The translations under genes and the position numbers were made by a program. DNA of 37,879 nucleotides. Origin: Sporolactobacillus pectinivorans. GTDB taxonomy: Bacteria > Bacillota > Bacilli > Bacillales > Sporolactobacillaceae. Shown in pieces: positions 7,644-15,273 of this stretch; positions within the stretch are counted from its first letter, which is position 1; every line of letters starts with the position of its first letter. The notes below the pieces were generated by a model, which saw nothing but the letters and a program-made list of their open reading frames with translations, was not told the DNA's origin and did not search any database. The stretch spans positions 2,771,277-2,809,155 of the forward strand of contig NZ_NXGA01000001.1 of assembly GCF_002802965.1 (NCBI RefSeq), given 5' to 3'.

Positions 7644-8492
7644 TTGAAAAACATAAAAGAAGATGTTGCGCTTATTACAGGGGCAAGCCATGGCATTGGC
7701 TTGGAGCTGGCCCGCAAAATGTTAACTGAAGGATGGCAGGTTATTGCGTTTATTCGTTCAAATTTACCGGAGGACGATCCTTTGATAAGAGAAAGTCTCG
7801 AAGGGCTGCAGCTTCGTGCGTATCAAGCGGATCTGACGGATTTTTCCAGCCTTAGGAAAGTACTGAATGACGTTAAAGTGAAAGAAAAAAGAATTGATAT
7901 CCTTTTCAACAATGCTGGCGGAAGTTTTCCCGAGCTCACATTATCTAAGCAGAATCGAGAGATGCATTATGAACTTCAAACGGTTGTTCCTTATATAATC
8001 TTTATGGAATTACGGCCGCAACTGCTAAAAGGGCAATACAAGACAGTAATCAACACGTCGTCTGCCGCTCTTTTAGCACTCAGACAATTCACTCCCGAAT
8101 CATTAGAACATCCTCCTGTCTTTAAAAAATTGTTTGGGCCATATGCAACATCGAAACTTGCTTTATCCCTATGGACTCAGGAACTGGCGCTGCAAGAAAA
8201 AGCTAAGGGAGCCGGTATAAAATTATATAGTGTTGACCCTGGTGGAAATAATACGACAAGAAAAGGAAAGAAATCAGGAATACCCTTTTATCTCAAACTG
8301 ATTATTAAATTATTTCTTCCCCATCCAAGCAAAGGTGCAACCCGTCTTTATGAAATAGCGATGAGCGGAAACAAAAAAACATCGGGCCTTTTTTTTGTCA
8401 AAGGAAAAAGCAGACCATTGAAATTTATGGAACACAAGAGCGATATTTTGTCAAAAGTTAAAAAAATTTATGCTCAAGAATTTCATCAGTGA
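7644..8492 (+). CDS. Short-chain dehydrogenase/reductase
   Basis: This 282-residue NAD(P)-dependent oxidoreductase is of the classical SDR type. The cofactor motif is TGASHGIG (12-19), followed by NNAGG (89-93), the catalytic Ser in INTSSA (139/140), and YATSK with Tyr167 and Lys171. A PGG stretch after beta-6 is at 199-201. A GTG at 7617 is in frame, but the TTG at 7644 follows GGGAGGG at 8-base spacing and fits the family N-terminus, so I chose TTG. The C-terminal part (about 205-282) is longer than the minimal fold and resembles retinol dehydrogenase-like SDRs. It is divergent from a TetR regulator. The substrate is unknown; the layout suggests a reactive xenobiotic or lipid aldehyde/ketone. 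Confidence 0.92.
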   Translation: MKNIKEDVALITGASHGIGLELARKMLTEGWQVIAFIRSNLPEDDPLIRESLEGLQLRAYQADLTDFSSLRKVLNDVKVKEKRIDILFNNAGGSFPELTLSKQNREMHYELQTVVPYIIFMELRPQLLKGQYKTVINTSSAALLALRQFTPESLEHPPVFKKLFGPYATSKLALSLWTQELALQEKAKGAGIKLYSVDPGGNNTTRKGKKSGIPFYLKLIIKLFLPHPSKGATRLYEIAMSGNKKTSGLFFVKGKSRPLKFMEHKSDILSKVKKIYAQEFHQ

Positions 8493-8506
8493 TATCAAAT
8501 AAATGT

Positions 8507-8538
8507 GGGCCACCGGAAGTTCAATTTTCTGGTGACCC
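8507..8538 (+). terminator. Hairpin after the SDR gene
   Basis: GGGCCACCGGAA pairs with TTCTGGTGACCC (one mismatch, one G-T pair) over a short loop, 15 bases past the stop. The following run is C/T-rich rather than pure T, so terminator strength is uncertain. Confidence 0.5.
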
Positions 8539-8664
8539 CCTCATCCCTTTCTCTATCTTCAGTTTCATTCCGCACAATATCCGTCTACTGTTCATTCTAA
8601 AGCATTTTCCGCCAATGGTCACAACAATTTTATAACTGATTTAAAAATCATTAGTACAGTCTTT

Positions 8665-8826
8665 ATGATTATCGAAATAAACAGGGATAATTACCCATAC
8701 AATCAGACACTGATAAGGCGTTGTAGATCACTCGAACTTAAGACAGTCACGCATATTGCCAAAGATCTGGACATGACGTTAATCGAATTCTTGGACTCCC
8801 CGATTTTTTCAAGTATTGATCAATAG
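8665..8826 (+). pseudogene. C-terminal fragment of an XRE-type regulator fused to repeat DNA
   Basis: A 53-codon frame has a second half (SLELKTVTHIAKDLDMTLIE then FLDSPIF) that reads like the last three helices of a Cro/CI-type helix-turn-helix domain. The recognition helices that should precede it are missing; the upstream codons instead come from the dispersed 27-bp repeat (copy 2, 8674-8700). There is no ribosome binding site at the ATG. It is probably a truncated regulator gene whose 5' part was lost where the repeat sits. Confidence 0.6.
8674..8700 (+). repeat. Dispersed 27-bp repeat, copy 2
   Basis: GAAATAAACAGGGATAATTA followed by CCCATAC. Similarity to copy 3 extends upstream for some 35 bases (both have TTTATGATTA just before, and ATTTAAAA-like then ATTAGTA further up), so the repeat unit is at least about 60 bases long. 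Confidence 0.7.
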
Positions 8827-8837
8827 GATATTATAGT

Positions 8838-9102
8838 CCCCCTGTGGTTGACAGATGGAATATCAAAATTCCTCAGTCAATTACAGGGGGATTCTTATGC
8901 CCAGGTCAAGACACAGCGCCCTTCAGAAATGAGGCATTATCAGCAGGGCAAACAATCAAGGAAGGCCTTGAAGCCATTTGCTCGTATTATCGGGATCAAT
9001 TCGCATACATTGAAAGGATGGACTACCCTCTACGAGCGGGACGGACCAGAAAGATTAGAAGAGAAGCGTACTTGGACACATTATTCTGCGGGTGAAGCGT
9101 AA
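8838..9102 (+). pseudogene. Remnant of an IS3/IS150-type transposase OrfA
   Basis: The 84-codon frame from 8848 includes a helix-turn-helix region, FARIIGINSHTLKGWTTLY followed by ERDGPERLEEKRTWTHYS, typical of the N-terminal OrfA protein of IS3-family elements (GI-x-x-x-TL-x-x-W, then YE-x-x-GPE-x-L). Upstream codons (8848-8930) do not fit the family and OrfB is absent. The inverted repeat CCCCCTGT (8838-8845) and ACAGGGGG (8883-8890) lies at its 5' end. This is an old fragment, not a working element. Confidence 0.65.
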
Positions 9103-9138
9103 AACAGCAGAATAATATAAGTCAATAATGCAGGTCAT

Positions 9139-10524
9139 TTAATTGCTTGCTTTAATTGATCTTACAGGTTTTTTAAGCCGTCGATCAAAAATTGTTATTA
9201 ACAGTGCTATGCCACTTGCAAAGATCATAATAACAGCAATAAGATGTAATCCAGAATCTGCAACTTTTGTGTGAAATACTATACCTACTACAGCTGAAGA
9301 TGCAATAGATCCTATATATCCAAAAGTGCGAAGAAGCCCTGAAGCTGTAGCAATCTGCTCCGTAGTGACCTGAGTGTATAGAGCAATTGGGCTGCTGCCA
9401 GTTATTGTCCCCATAGTGACACCAAATATAAGAGTAATGATCAAAATATAAATTATTGGTGTATTTGCGCTTAAAAACAGGATACCCAGAGAAGCCATAA
9501 TTGAAGATACTGCCGATACAATTAATGGACCACGTATAAGATTTCGTTTTGAAATAGGCGAAATCACTATGGCTGAAAGTATGCTCATGGGCAGTAAGAG
9601 CAATCCAGCTTCTGAAGAACTAATTCCATGACCAGCCTCAAGCCATTCGGTAAAGCCGTAGAGTACTGTATAGATACACAGAGTAATTAATGCAAGACGT
9701 ATATAGGTACGAGTAAGTGCAAGATTCTTGCTAAGCATACGTACATCAATGAATGGATGCTTCACTTTAAGTTCCCACAGGACTAAGCCTATACCACATA
9801 CGATGACTATACTCAGTGCAATTAAATTGGCTTTTGGTATAGAAAATAAAAACGCAAGAAGAGAGATCATGGTTATTGCAAATGCAATAATACCCATGCA
9901 GTCAATTCGGGATGATATTTCCAATATACTTCTTCTTTTGATCGGCATATCCCGTGGTATCCATATTACAGCCATTAAAAAGGCAATAAGTGTAACAGGA
10001 ATATTAATGAAAAATGTTGAACGCCATCCAAACACACCTACCAAAACTCCACCTATTGGAAGTCCCACAACACTTGATGCTATTCCGGAAATTTGAAGTG
10101 CGCCCAGTACGCCGCCGGGAGGCTCAGACAATTCAGATTCATCAGCCCGACGTCGAATCAACAACATTGCAGATGGATAGGCAGTCGAAGTTCCTATACC
10201 TATGAGAACTCGTGCTACAATTAACATGGACAGGTTTTGCCCGAATCCCCCAATTATTCCACCTAATAATGTTAAAAAAATTCCCGTTAGGAATATACGC
10301 CTTGGTCCAAATTCCTCTGACAATTTTCCTGAAGTAGGCTGAGCTATCGAACTTGCAAGGTAAAGGGCTGAAACTAGTATTGTGGTTTTAGCAGCAGATA
10401 CGTGCATAAATAAAGCAATCGGCACTAGTGCAGTTGCAAGCAGTGAACTATTTATCGGGTTAAGTGTAGATCCCATATAAAGAGGAGCTACGAATCTCCA
10501 TGAAAATGGATTTTTATCTTGCAT
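9139..10524 (-). CDS. MFS transporter, multidrug-efflux type
   Basis: This is a 461-residue membrane transporter of the major facilitator superfamily. The loop motif GKLSEEFGPRRIF is at about 66-78, the second-helix set ends in ARVLIGIGTSTAYP, and the helix-5 motif GLPIGGVLVG follows an SVVGLP segment. The central hydrophilic loop is short and the helix count is nearer 14 than 12, as in DHA2-type exporters. A GGGAGAAG site lies about 12 bases before the ATG. It is 22 bases downstream of the isochorismatase-like gene on the same strand and probably in one operon, under the divergent TetR regulator. The substrate is unknown. Confidence 0.9.
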   Translation of the reverse strand: MQDKNPFSWRFVAPLYMGSTLNPINSSLLATALVPIALFMHVSAAKTTILVSALYLASSIAQPTSGKLSEEFGPRRIFLTGIFLTLLGGIIGGFGQNLSMLIVARVLIGIGTSTAYPSAMLLIRRRADESELSEPPGGVLGALQISGIASSVVGLPIGGVLVGVFGWRSTFFINIPVTLIAFLMAVIWIPRDMPIKRRSILEISSRIDCMGIIAFAITMISLLAFLFSIPKANLIALSIVIVCGIGLVLWELKVKHPFIDVRMLSKNLALTRTYIRLALITLCIYTVLYGFTEWLEAGHGISSSEAGLLLLPMSILSAIVISPISKRNLIRGPLIVSAVSSIMASLGILFLSANTPIIYILIITLIFGVTMGTITGSSPIALYTQVTTEQIATASGLLRTFGYIGSIASSAVVGIVFHTKVADSGLHLIAVIMIFASGIALLITIFDRRLKKPVRSIKASN

Positions 10525-10546
10525 GAGTAATTAACTTCTCCCATTT

Positions 10547-11116
10547 TTAGTTTTTATTCAAAGCAGCTATCCAAGAATCAACAGTAAGTACATCTGACTG
10601 TTTAGGGAATATCTTTCCCATGAGAACGCGTTGAACCTCAGGATCCGGATCAATGCATGCATCTGAGATCACCTTGAGCTTATAGTCTTTATCTGCGGCT
10701 TCCCTCAATGTTGATAAAATAGCTCCGCTTGTAGCGACTCCGCTTAAGACTAAGGTGTCAATCTGTTGCGAACGCAGTATGATTTCAAGATTACTTCCGG
10801 TGAATGCACTGAATCTGGATTTTGTAACTATCGGTTCGTTTGATTTAGGTTTTAGAGATTCATGAATTCCTGCTTCCATATCAGATACCGTCATTCTGCT
10901 GGACTCAGAAACCATTGAGAATAACTTGTTTTGGGGAGAGATTTCCGGATATCCTGTACTGAATGCAAGTCTCACAAAAATAACCGGAATAAGATACTTG
11001 CGTGCGGCTTCGACAGTTTTCTGGAATGGAAGTATCATCTCCTCATCTAAATGTGATATTGTGCTATTTTGCATATCCATAACCAGTAGTGCTTCTTTAC
11101 TCTTTTGATTTGGCAT
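10547..11116 (-). CDS. Isochorismatase-like hydrolase lacking the catalytic cysteine
   Basis: This 189-residue protein has the isochorismatase/nicotinamidase fold. The N-terminal strand LLVMDMQ supplies Asp14 and TKSRFSAF supplies Lys99 of the usual Asp-Lys-Cys triad. The third site, normally in a pattern like G-x-AT-x-x-C-x-x-ST, reads GVATSGAILST, so the nucleophilic Cys is Ala132. The triad is therefore incomplete. Such Cys-less relatives exist in this superfamily (true isochorismatases also act without a Cys), so a different chemistry is possible. AAGGAGT lies 11 bases upstream of the ATG. It is the first gene of the operon with the MFS pump and divergent from tetR. Confidence 0.87.
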   Translation of the reverse strand: MPNQKSKEALLVMDMQNSTISHLDEEMILPFQKTVEAARKYLIPVIFVRLAFSTGYPEISPQNKLFSMVSESSRMTVSDMEAGIHESLKPKSNEPIVTKSRFSAFTGSNLEIILRSQQIDTLVLSGVATSGAILSTLREAADKDYKLKVISDACIDPDPEVQRVLMGKIFPKQSDVLTVDSWIAALNKN

Positions 11117-11150
11117 TGTATTTTAAAACTCCTTCCGATTATGTTAATAT

Positions 11151-11204
11151 AAGTGGAGAGGTATCCATTTATTATTAGTAGTATAAGCGGATACCTCTCC
11201 ACTT
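11151..11204. promoter_or_regulatory. Twin 16-bp inverted operator sites
   Basis: AAGTGGAGAGGTATCC (11151-11166) and its exact reverse complement GGATACCTCTCCACTT (11189-11204) are separated by 22 bases, in the divergent region between the isochorismatase-like operon and tetR. Two oppositely oriented sites, one near each gene, fit control of both directions by the TetR protein at 11247. Confidence 0.85.
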
Positions 11205-11246
11205 GTCAAGAAAATCTTATGATTAATATTAGGAAGCGATGATAAA

Positions 11247-11855
11247 ATGAATTCTAAACCAACTAAGCTTAATTTTTATCCTGAGCGTCGTGATGCAGCC
11301 GAGAATCGTCAACGAATATTGAATGCAGCTGTAAAATTATTTGAAGAATATGGTGTAGAACAAGTTAGCATGAATCAAATTGCCAATGAAGCAGAGGTCG
11401 GTCCCGGAACGCTTTATCGACGCTATAGAAACAAAGGCGAATTGTGTCTTGATTTAATTAAAGACAATGTCGATCTGCTTTTTAATGATATTCAGGAATA
11501 TTTGGATCAGAATCATGTCGTTCCTCCAAATCAGCGATTAAAAGAGGTGCTCAGATTATTTATCTGTTTTAGGGAAAAAAAGGCGCAATTGCTTATAGGA
11601 GTCGAGGGATCGCCGTCAACCAATTCAGTTAAGTCAAGAATGTCCAATCCATTGTTTGAGGAATTTCATCGAATATTGGTAAAATTGTTTGACGAAATGA
11701 ATGCGACTGTTTACACACATTTTGACAGTATATTTAGAGCAGACATGTTATTAACAGCTTTAAGCAAAGATTACTATTCATTTCAAAGAGATGTACGCCA
11801 ATATACACCTGAGATGATTTTGAAACAGCTTTGTGAAATATTCATATCAATTTAA
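11247..11855 (+). CDS. TetR-family regulator of the isochorismatase-like/MFS operon
   Basis: This is a 202-residue regulator. After a basic tail, the TetR DNA-binding domain runs from about residue 20, with the helix-turn-helix SMNQIANEAEVGPGTLYRRY at 41-60 followed by RNKGELC. The C-terminal domain is helical and not closely assignable. AGGAAG lies 10 bases before the ATG. It is divergent from the isochorismatase-like/MFS operon across the twin 16-bp sites. The hairpin at 11882-11919, 27 bases past the stop, may be its terminator. The effector is unknown, possibly a substrate of the pump or the hydrolase. Confidence 0.92.
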   Translation: MNSKPTKLNFYPERRDAAENRQRILNAAVKLFEEYGVEQVSMNQIANEAEVGPGTLYRRYRNKGELCLDLIKDNVDLLFNDIQEYLDQNHVVPPNQRLKEVLRLFICFREKKAQLLIGVEGSPSTNSVKSRMSNPLFEEFHRILVKLFDEMNATVYTHFDSIFRADMLLTALSKDYYSFQRDVRQYTPEMILKQLCEIFISI

Positions 11856-11877
11856 TGTGACTTATAGCTTGCTAAAA

Positions 11878-11931
11878 AAGTGATAAAAGCACCTATTTTT
11901 ACAACAAGGCGCTTTTATCAGTTAATTAAAA
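11878..11931. repeat. Hairpin repeat, copy B (possible tetR terminator)
   Basis: GATAAAAGC (11882-11890) and GCTTTTATC (11911-11919) form a perfect 9-bp stem. Over 54 bases it aligns without gaps to the hairpin at about 6590-6643, agreeing at about 36 positions, mostly the stem plus ACAACAAGG and TTAAT. Compensating differences in the stems suggest that structure is conserved. Confidence 0.6.
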
Positions 11932-12065
11932 AATATAACTATTTTTATTATGGAAAACGTTTCATATGGCAGAAAAACGCACGGGAGCAGCGATCAAGGG
12001 AACTCCGATCACATGATTGGATCTGAATTGAAGGCTGGTGATCATGCTCTGAATTTCAAAGTAAA

Positions 12066-12422
12066 TCAAAACCACCCGTTCACTGCCCCCTTTTTTACGT
12101 CCGCTCCGTGCTGATGCACGCGGACGACGGAGGCATCGATCATCACGTTTTCTTCATCAGGTTCAGCTGAGAGGATGTCCAGCATTTGATCAAACAAGCC
12201 GGCTTTTTCCCAGCAACGGAATCGGGTATAAACGGACTGCCAGGAACCGTAATAGCCGGACAAATCGCGTCACGGAGCCCCTGATCGAACCATCCAGAGC
12301 ATGGCACTGAGTATGTGTCGGTTATCTTTAGTCGGTCGACCGCCCTGTGGTTTACGTTCAGGCGGCAAAATGAATTTAATGCGTTCCCATTGATCATCGC
12401 GTAGTTCATAGCGTCCATTCAT
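12066..12422 (-). pseudogene. Broken IS5-family transposase
   Basis: The frame from an ATG at 12422 reads MNGRYELRDDQWERIKFILP, then GGRPTKDNRHILSAMLWMVR and SGAP, a typical IS5-family N-terminus (IS427-like). It hits an in-frame TGA at 12270-12272, where relatives have Trp (GAPWRDLP). The same frame continues RDLSGYYGSWQSVYTRFRCW, then MIDASVVRVHQHGA with the first catalytic Asp, and stops at 12066, with the rest of the DDE domain missing. So there is one nonsense mutation plus a truncation. Terminal repeats are not visible. Confidence 0.85.
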
Positions 12423-12719
12423 ATAGAAAATGTTACCAGATTTTAGTCGCCTTTGATAGTTTGAAAACACACTCTAGGAAATCAAATGACGTATTGGAAT
12501 AGTCCAGTCACCGATCTTTGTCTTTACAATAGACAATCTTGCTTTTTATCGAATGGAGTTCCAGATGGCAGGTGGCGAAACGCTTCACCTCTGCAAAAAG
12601 TATGGACACAAAGAAATAAGGCTAAAATCGGATACCGTCTAAAGACGGTGGGTTTAAGTTGCTTTAATAGTAAGTAACCCCACCCCTCGTATATTATATT
12701 TAAGCTCGTGAAACAGGCA
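12423..12719. other. Non-coding stretch between IS remnants, two hairpins
   Basis: No convincing gene is present. ACCGTC-TAAA-GACGGT (12634-12649) is a tight hairpin followed by GGGTTTAAG. Just upstream, AGGTGGCG-AAA-CGCTTCACCT (about 12570-12590) forms another. Hairpins of this shape occur at the ends of IS200/IS605-type elements, but no TnpA or TnpB reading frame remains, so the origin is open. Confidence 0.3.
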
Positions 12720-13021
12720 CTAACATTCTAGTATTTCGACTTGGACATCTGGTGATATCCCTAGGATAATAAGTCATAGGATCACTTGGGACAAGGCTTT
12801 CCACCCCTGTAGATTGACTATAGTTAAAGACTGCTTTCCAGCGTACGCACACTCGCAGTCTGTTCCTCCTGTTGTTCCAACGCCTTGAAGAGTAGCCAAA
12901 GACGGCACATTGAGACAGGATTAGTTCTCATAAACGAGGTTGCTGATCGGCATCCACACTTAAGGATATCCCCAGATGCCCAAGTTAGAACGATCCTAAA
13001 TGAAAGGAGGATTTTTTCAAA
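12720..13021 (+). ncRNA. Candidate bridge-RNA region of an IS110-type element
   Basis: About 300 non-coding bases stand directly before the IS110-type recombinase remnant. IS110-group elements are known to carry their bridge RNA in the 5' end region. The stretch is structured: GTGATATCCCTA pairs with TAGGATCAC (12752-12785, with bulges), and AGACTGC (12828-12834) pairs perfectly with GCAGTCT (12855-12861) around a 20-base loop. A stem with a large loop is what guide loops of bridge RNAs look like. The assignment rests on position and shape only; exact ends are not known. Confidence 0.35.
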
Positions 13022-13280
13022 ATGACCAATTTTGTTGGTTTAGACGTGAGTTCACTCGATGTGAAGGTCTGTGTTTTAAACGCCCAGGACAACAAAGTAA
13101 CTGCTCTGACGATCACCAACGATCTTCCCGGTACTCAATGCATTCGGGATCAATTGCTGGCACTAGCCCAATAACAGAATGTGGACCGCTATAAGATCGG
13201 CTTGGAATCAACATCTGTTTACAGCTATTATCCTGCGATGTTTTTTATACCGACGAAGCGAATAAACTCTGGGAGCAATA
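13022..13280 (+). pseudogene. Truncated IS110-family transposase (DEDD recombinase)
   Basis: AAAGGAGG (13003-13010) precedes an ATG opening MTNFVGLDVSSLDVKVCVLN, the N-terminus of IS110-family transposases with the first Asp of the RuvC-like DEDD fold. An in-frame TAA interrupts at 13172-13174. The same frame then continues DRYKIGLESTSVYSYYPAMF with the conserved GLE-x-T-x-VY. After that a +1 shift gives YTDEANKLWEQ and a stop at about 13278. Only the first quarter of the usual 400-odd residues remains, so it cannot be active alone. Confidence 0.8.
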
Positions 13281-13570
13281 ATCTAAATTTTCTTTTCAAC
13301 GACATTGTTATAACAATTTTGCGAACAATAATAACTTATTTTATCTGCAATATTTGACTATCAGATAATTTTATGTTTTTTAAATAAGTGTCCCCCGGGA
13401 ATTTATTCTCTGAAAGGACACTTCATAGGCTCCGACATAAATACACAGTTATATTTTTGTACAAAAGCAAAACAATCAATTATGTGTCAAACAATGAGCA
13501 TGACTTTACCCCTAGACGGTTCCCGAAGGAAACAAAGTCCCAAGGATTTAAAATAAGGAGAGATGAAATT
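13281..13570. other. AT-rich leader before the TMEM175-like gene
   Basis: The inverted repeat AAGTGTCC (13386-13393) and GGACACTT (13416-13423) encloses 22 bases. It may be a terminus of a lost element or a leader hairpin. No gene is visible; the open frame here is only the untranslated upstream extension of the next gene. Confidence 0.35.
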
Positions 13571-14188
13571 ATGGGCAAAAATAGGATTGAAGCATTTAGT
13601 GACGGTGTTTTCGCTATTGCCATAACCCTGCTTGTATTAAATATTAATAACCCGGATCTAATTAAAGCAAGCATCACCTCAACTCTGATTCGTCTGTACC
13701 CAAACATTCTGGCTTATATTCTAAGCTTTATGACCATTGGCGTCTATTGGGTCGCCCATCACACGATGATCCATTTTGTAAGAACTATTGATCGGACTGC
13801 TTTATGGATAAATAACCTGACGTTACTCTTCATTGCCTTTATGCCCTTTCCCACTTTATTGATCAGCTGGCATTATAATGATCCCATTGCAACTACCATT
13901 TATTGTCTCACGCTTTCGATGACCAATCTGACAGGTTCCTGGTTTTGGTGGTATGTTTCAAAAAATAGCCGTCACATCGAGGAAGGTTTATCGGGAAAAT
14001 TTATCCACAGAATTTTAGTTGTACATCTGTGCCCGATAGCAATCTATGTTTTGGCCATCTGTTTTTCTTTTTATTCGATTTATATCAGTTACTTTTTAAT
14101 TGCTTTGGTACCCGCCTTTTTCATACTGTCGAACCCTTTGATAAATAAAATACTTTTAATTGACAAGACAGATAGACCTTGGAAATAA
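13571..14188 (+). CDS. TMEM175-family potassium channel (DUF1211)
   Basis: This is a 205-residue six-helix membrane protein. The signature of the family, normally R/K-x-x-x-FSDG-x-FAIAITLLVL, is present: RIEAFSDGVFAIAITLLVLN at residues 5-24. Bacterial TMEM175 proteins are tetrameric K+ leak channels gated by a hydrophobic constriction in helix 1. GVYWVAHHTMIHF in helix 3 is also typical. The frame is open from 13388, but AAGGAG (13555-13560) is 10 bases before the ATG at 13571 and the family starts there. It is isolated among IS remnants. A K+ leak channel and the Kdp uptake pump in one window may be coincidence. Confidence 0.92.
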   Translation: MGKNRIEAFSDGVFAIAITLLVLNINNPDLIKASITSTLIRLYPNILAYILSFMTIGVYWVAHHTMIHFVRTIDRTALWINNLTLLFIAFMPFPTLLISWHYNDPIATTIYCLTLSMTNLTGSWFWWYVSKNSRHIEEGLSGKFIHRILVVHLCPIAIYVLAICFSFYSIYISYFLIALVPAFFILSNPLINKILLIDKTDRPWK

Positions 14189-14436
14189 GCGATAAAATCG
14201 TTTGTTTATGGAACGAAATATTTTAAATGGATTTCTTCATTTCATTGTACTCTGCGCATTTTTTGTTCTATGCAACTCTGAATTTAACGATCTTGCTGAT
14301 TAGTTCGTCAGGCGGCTTTCCGATTGGAAACTGTACCGCCCCTTTTGATCCCTTATTATCCAATAGCCCTCTCCTTTTTGTTTAACTTCGGAATCGTTAC
14401 ACTTTTTTTGGAACGATAGATTAGATGAATGGCTTC
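14189..14436. other. Intergenic, no gene seen
   Basis: Only stop-rich, low-similarity sequence is seen here. It starts with CGATAAAATCG (about 14190-14203), which resembles the stem start of the hairpin repeats at 6591 and 11882 and may be a partial copy. Confidence 0.25.
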
Positions 14437-14668
14437 TCAGAAAAGCTCTAGATCATTTGCAAGATGTTTCTCAAGTGCTTTAGGATTAGACTGTTGGTTC
14501 AGTAACTGCAAATAAGGCCCACTCCACTCTACAAAGATCACTCTGTGGAACTCCAGGAGTCTCTTGAAGCATTTTAATCAATTCAACAATGTGATATCCA
14601 TTCACAACTTTATTAGACTCCAATGAAGACAGTATTTGCCAATTGGCGCTGTGGTCTGCGGATGTCAC
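14437..14668 (-). pseudogene. Frameshifted piece of a large conserved hypothetical protein
   Basis: The upstream half reads GYHIVELIKMLQETPGVPQS then DLCRVEWA. After a shift of frame near 14520 it continues PYLQLLNQQSNPKALEKHLA then NDLELF and a stop. Joined, this gives the pattern EWA-x-L-x-LL...LE-x-x-LA-x-D-x-x-F-F, which I remember from very large (over 1000-residue) hypothetical proteins of scattered bacteria. Only about 75 residues remain. The parent's function is not known to me. Confidence 0.5.
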
Positions 14669-14885
14669 GACAGTAAAATTGTTGTTAGTGATTGGCCTGA
14701 CGATTGCCCTACTTCCCTCCTGGATCGGCTCGCAAGTTCACCAAGAACAATGCAAACTCGAATCAAACTTCACCATATAAGGAAAGTGTGACCCGCTCGC
14801 TACATCTTCAGAAATGATGTTAAGCGATCACCTCGATTTTTGAACTGCGAAAGTTGAGTTTCTTATAGTATAAAAAAACAATCTG
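14669..14885. other. Intergenic, no gene seen
   Basis: Probably further decayed sequence of the preceding fragment. No frame, hairpin or promoter stands out. Confidence 0.3.
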
Positions 14886-15224
14886 TCATTTTAAAAGCAC
14901 ATAGAGGAGTACGATGGCGTTCGGGAGCGTCCCCCACTTCGCGTCCGACCACCAGATAATGATCAGCGCCTGTGAAACAATAATCGCGGAAAAGGTGATC
15001 GGTTTCCACCAACGGCGGGCGGTTACAAGCCCGATCACGGATAAAAGAAAGAGAACGACAGCAGCAAACCAGGCCACCCCAAATATAGAATGCGACCAGC
15101 CCGGCAGCGGAAAGAGCGTACCGCCGGAGAGTTCTTTAATATGAACAAGACCGAGTTCATTCAGACCTCCCATTAAATGAATCAATCCGTGCAGCAGCAT
15201 GATTACGGCGATTACCCAGGACAT
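14886..15224 (-). CDS. Small four-helix membrane protein (N-terminal module of DUF6544-type proteins)
   Basis: This 112-residue protein has four hydrophobic helices: MSWVIAVIMLLHGLIHLMGG, GWSHSIFGVAWFAAVVLFLL, ITFSAIIVSQALIIIWW and a C-terminal TLPNAIVLLYVLL. Conserved small motifs are HGLIHLMG and WWSDAKWGT. AAGGAGG is 8 bases before the ATG at 15224; the longer open frame from 15284 lacks such a site. Similar modules stand alone or are followed by a DUF6544-like domain in Firmicutes. Here the domain fragment lies just upstream instead (15274-15498). The function is unknown; it may be complete or a truncated remainder of a longer protein. Confidence 0.7.
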   Translation of the reverse strand: MSWVIAVIMLLHGLIHLMGGLNELGLVHIKELSGGTLFPLPGWSHSIFGVAWFAAVVLFLLSVIGLVTARRWWKPITFSAIIVSQALIIIWWSDAKWGTLPNAIVLLYVLLK

Positions 15225-15273
15225 ATTTGATTTCCTCCTTAAAAAACTATTATTAACTGATCCGGGCAGAAGA

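Noticed and set aside
8844..9095. Second long frame over the IS3 remnant
   Set aside because: Only the other frame (8848-9102) contains the OrfA helix-turn-helix pattern.
11949..11964. GGAAAACGTTTCATA as a catabolite-repression (cre) site
   Set aside because: It fails the cre consensus at several fixed positions and lies behind a gene rather than at a promoter.
12270..12272. TGA in place of Trp in the IS5 transposase and again in the flavoprotein (36944), hinting at TGA recoding to Trp
   Set aside because: Several intact genes here end in TGA (kdpF, the first zinc permease, znuA), Trp is otherwise encoded by TGG, and both genes are also truncated. Ordinary nonsense mutations are enough.
13388..13570. 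N-terminal 61-residue extension of the TMEM175-like protein
   Set aside because: The ATG at 13571 has the ribosome binding site and the family's N-terminus; the extension has no such site and no family match.
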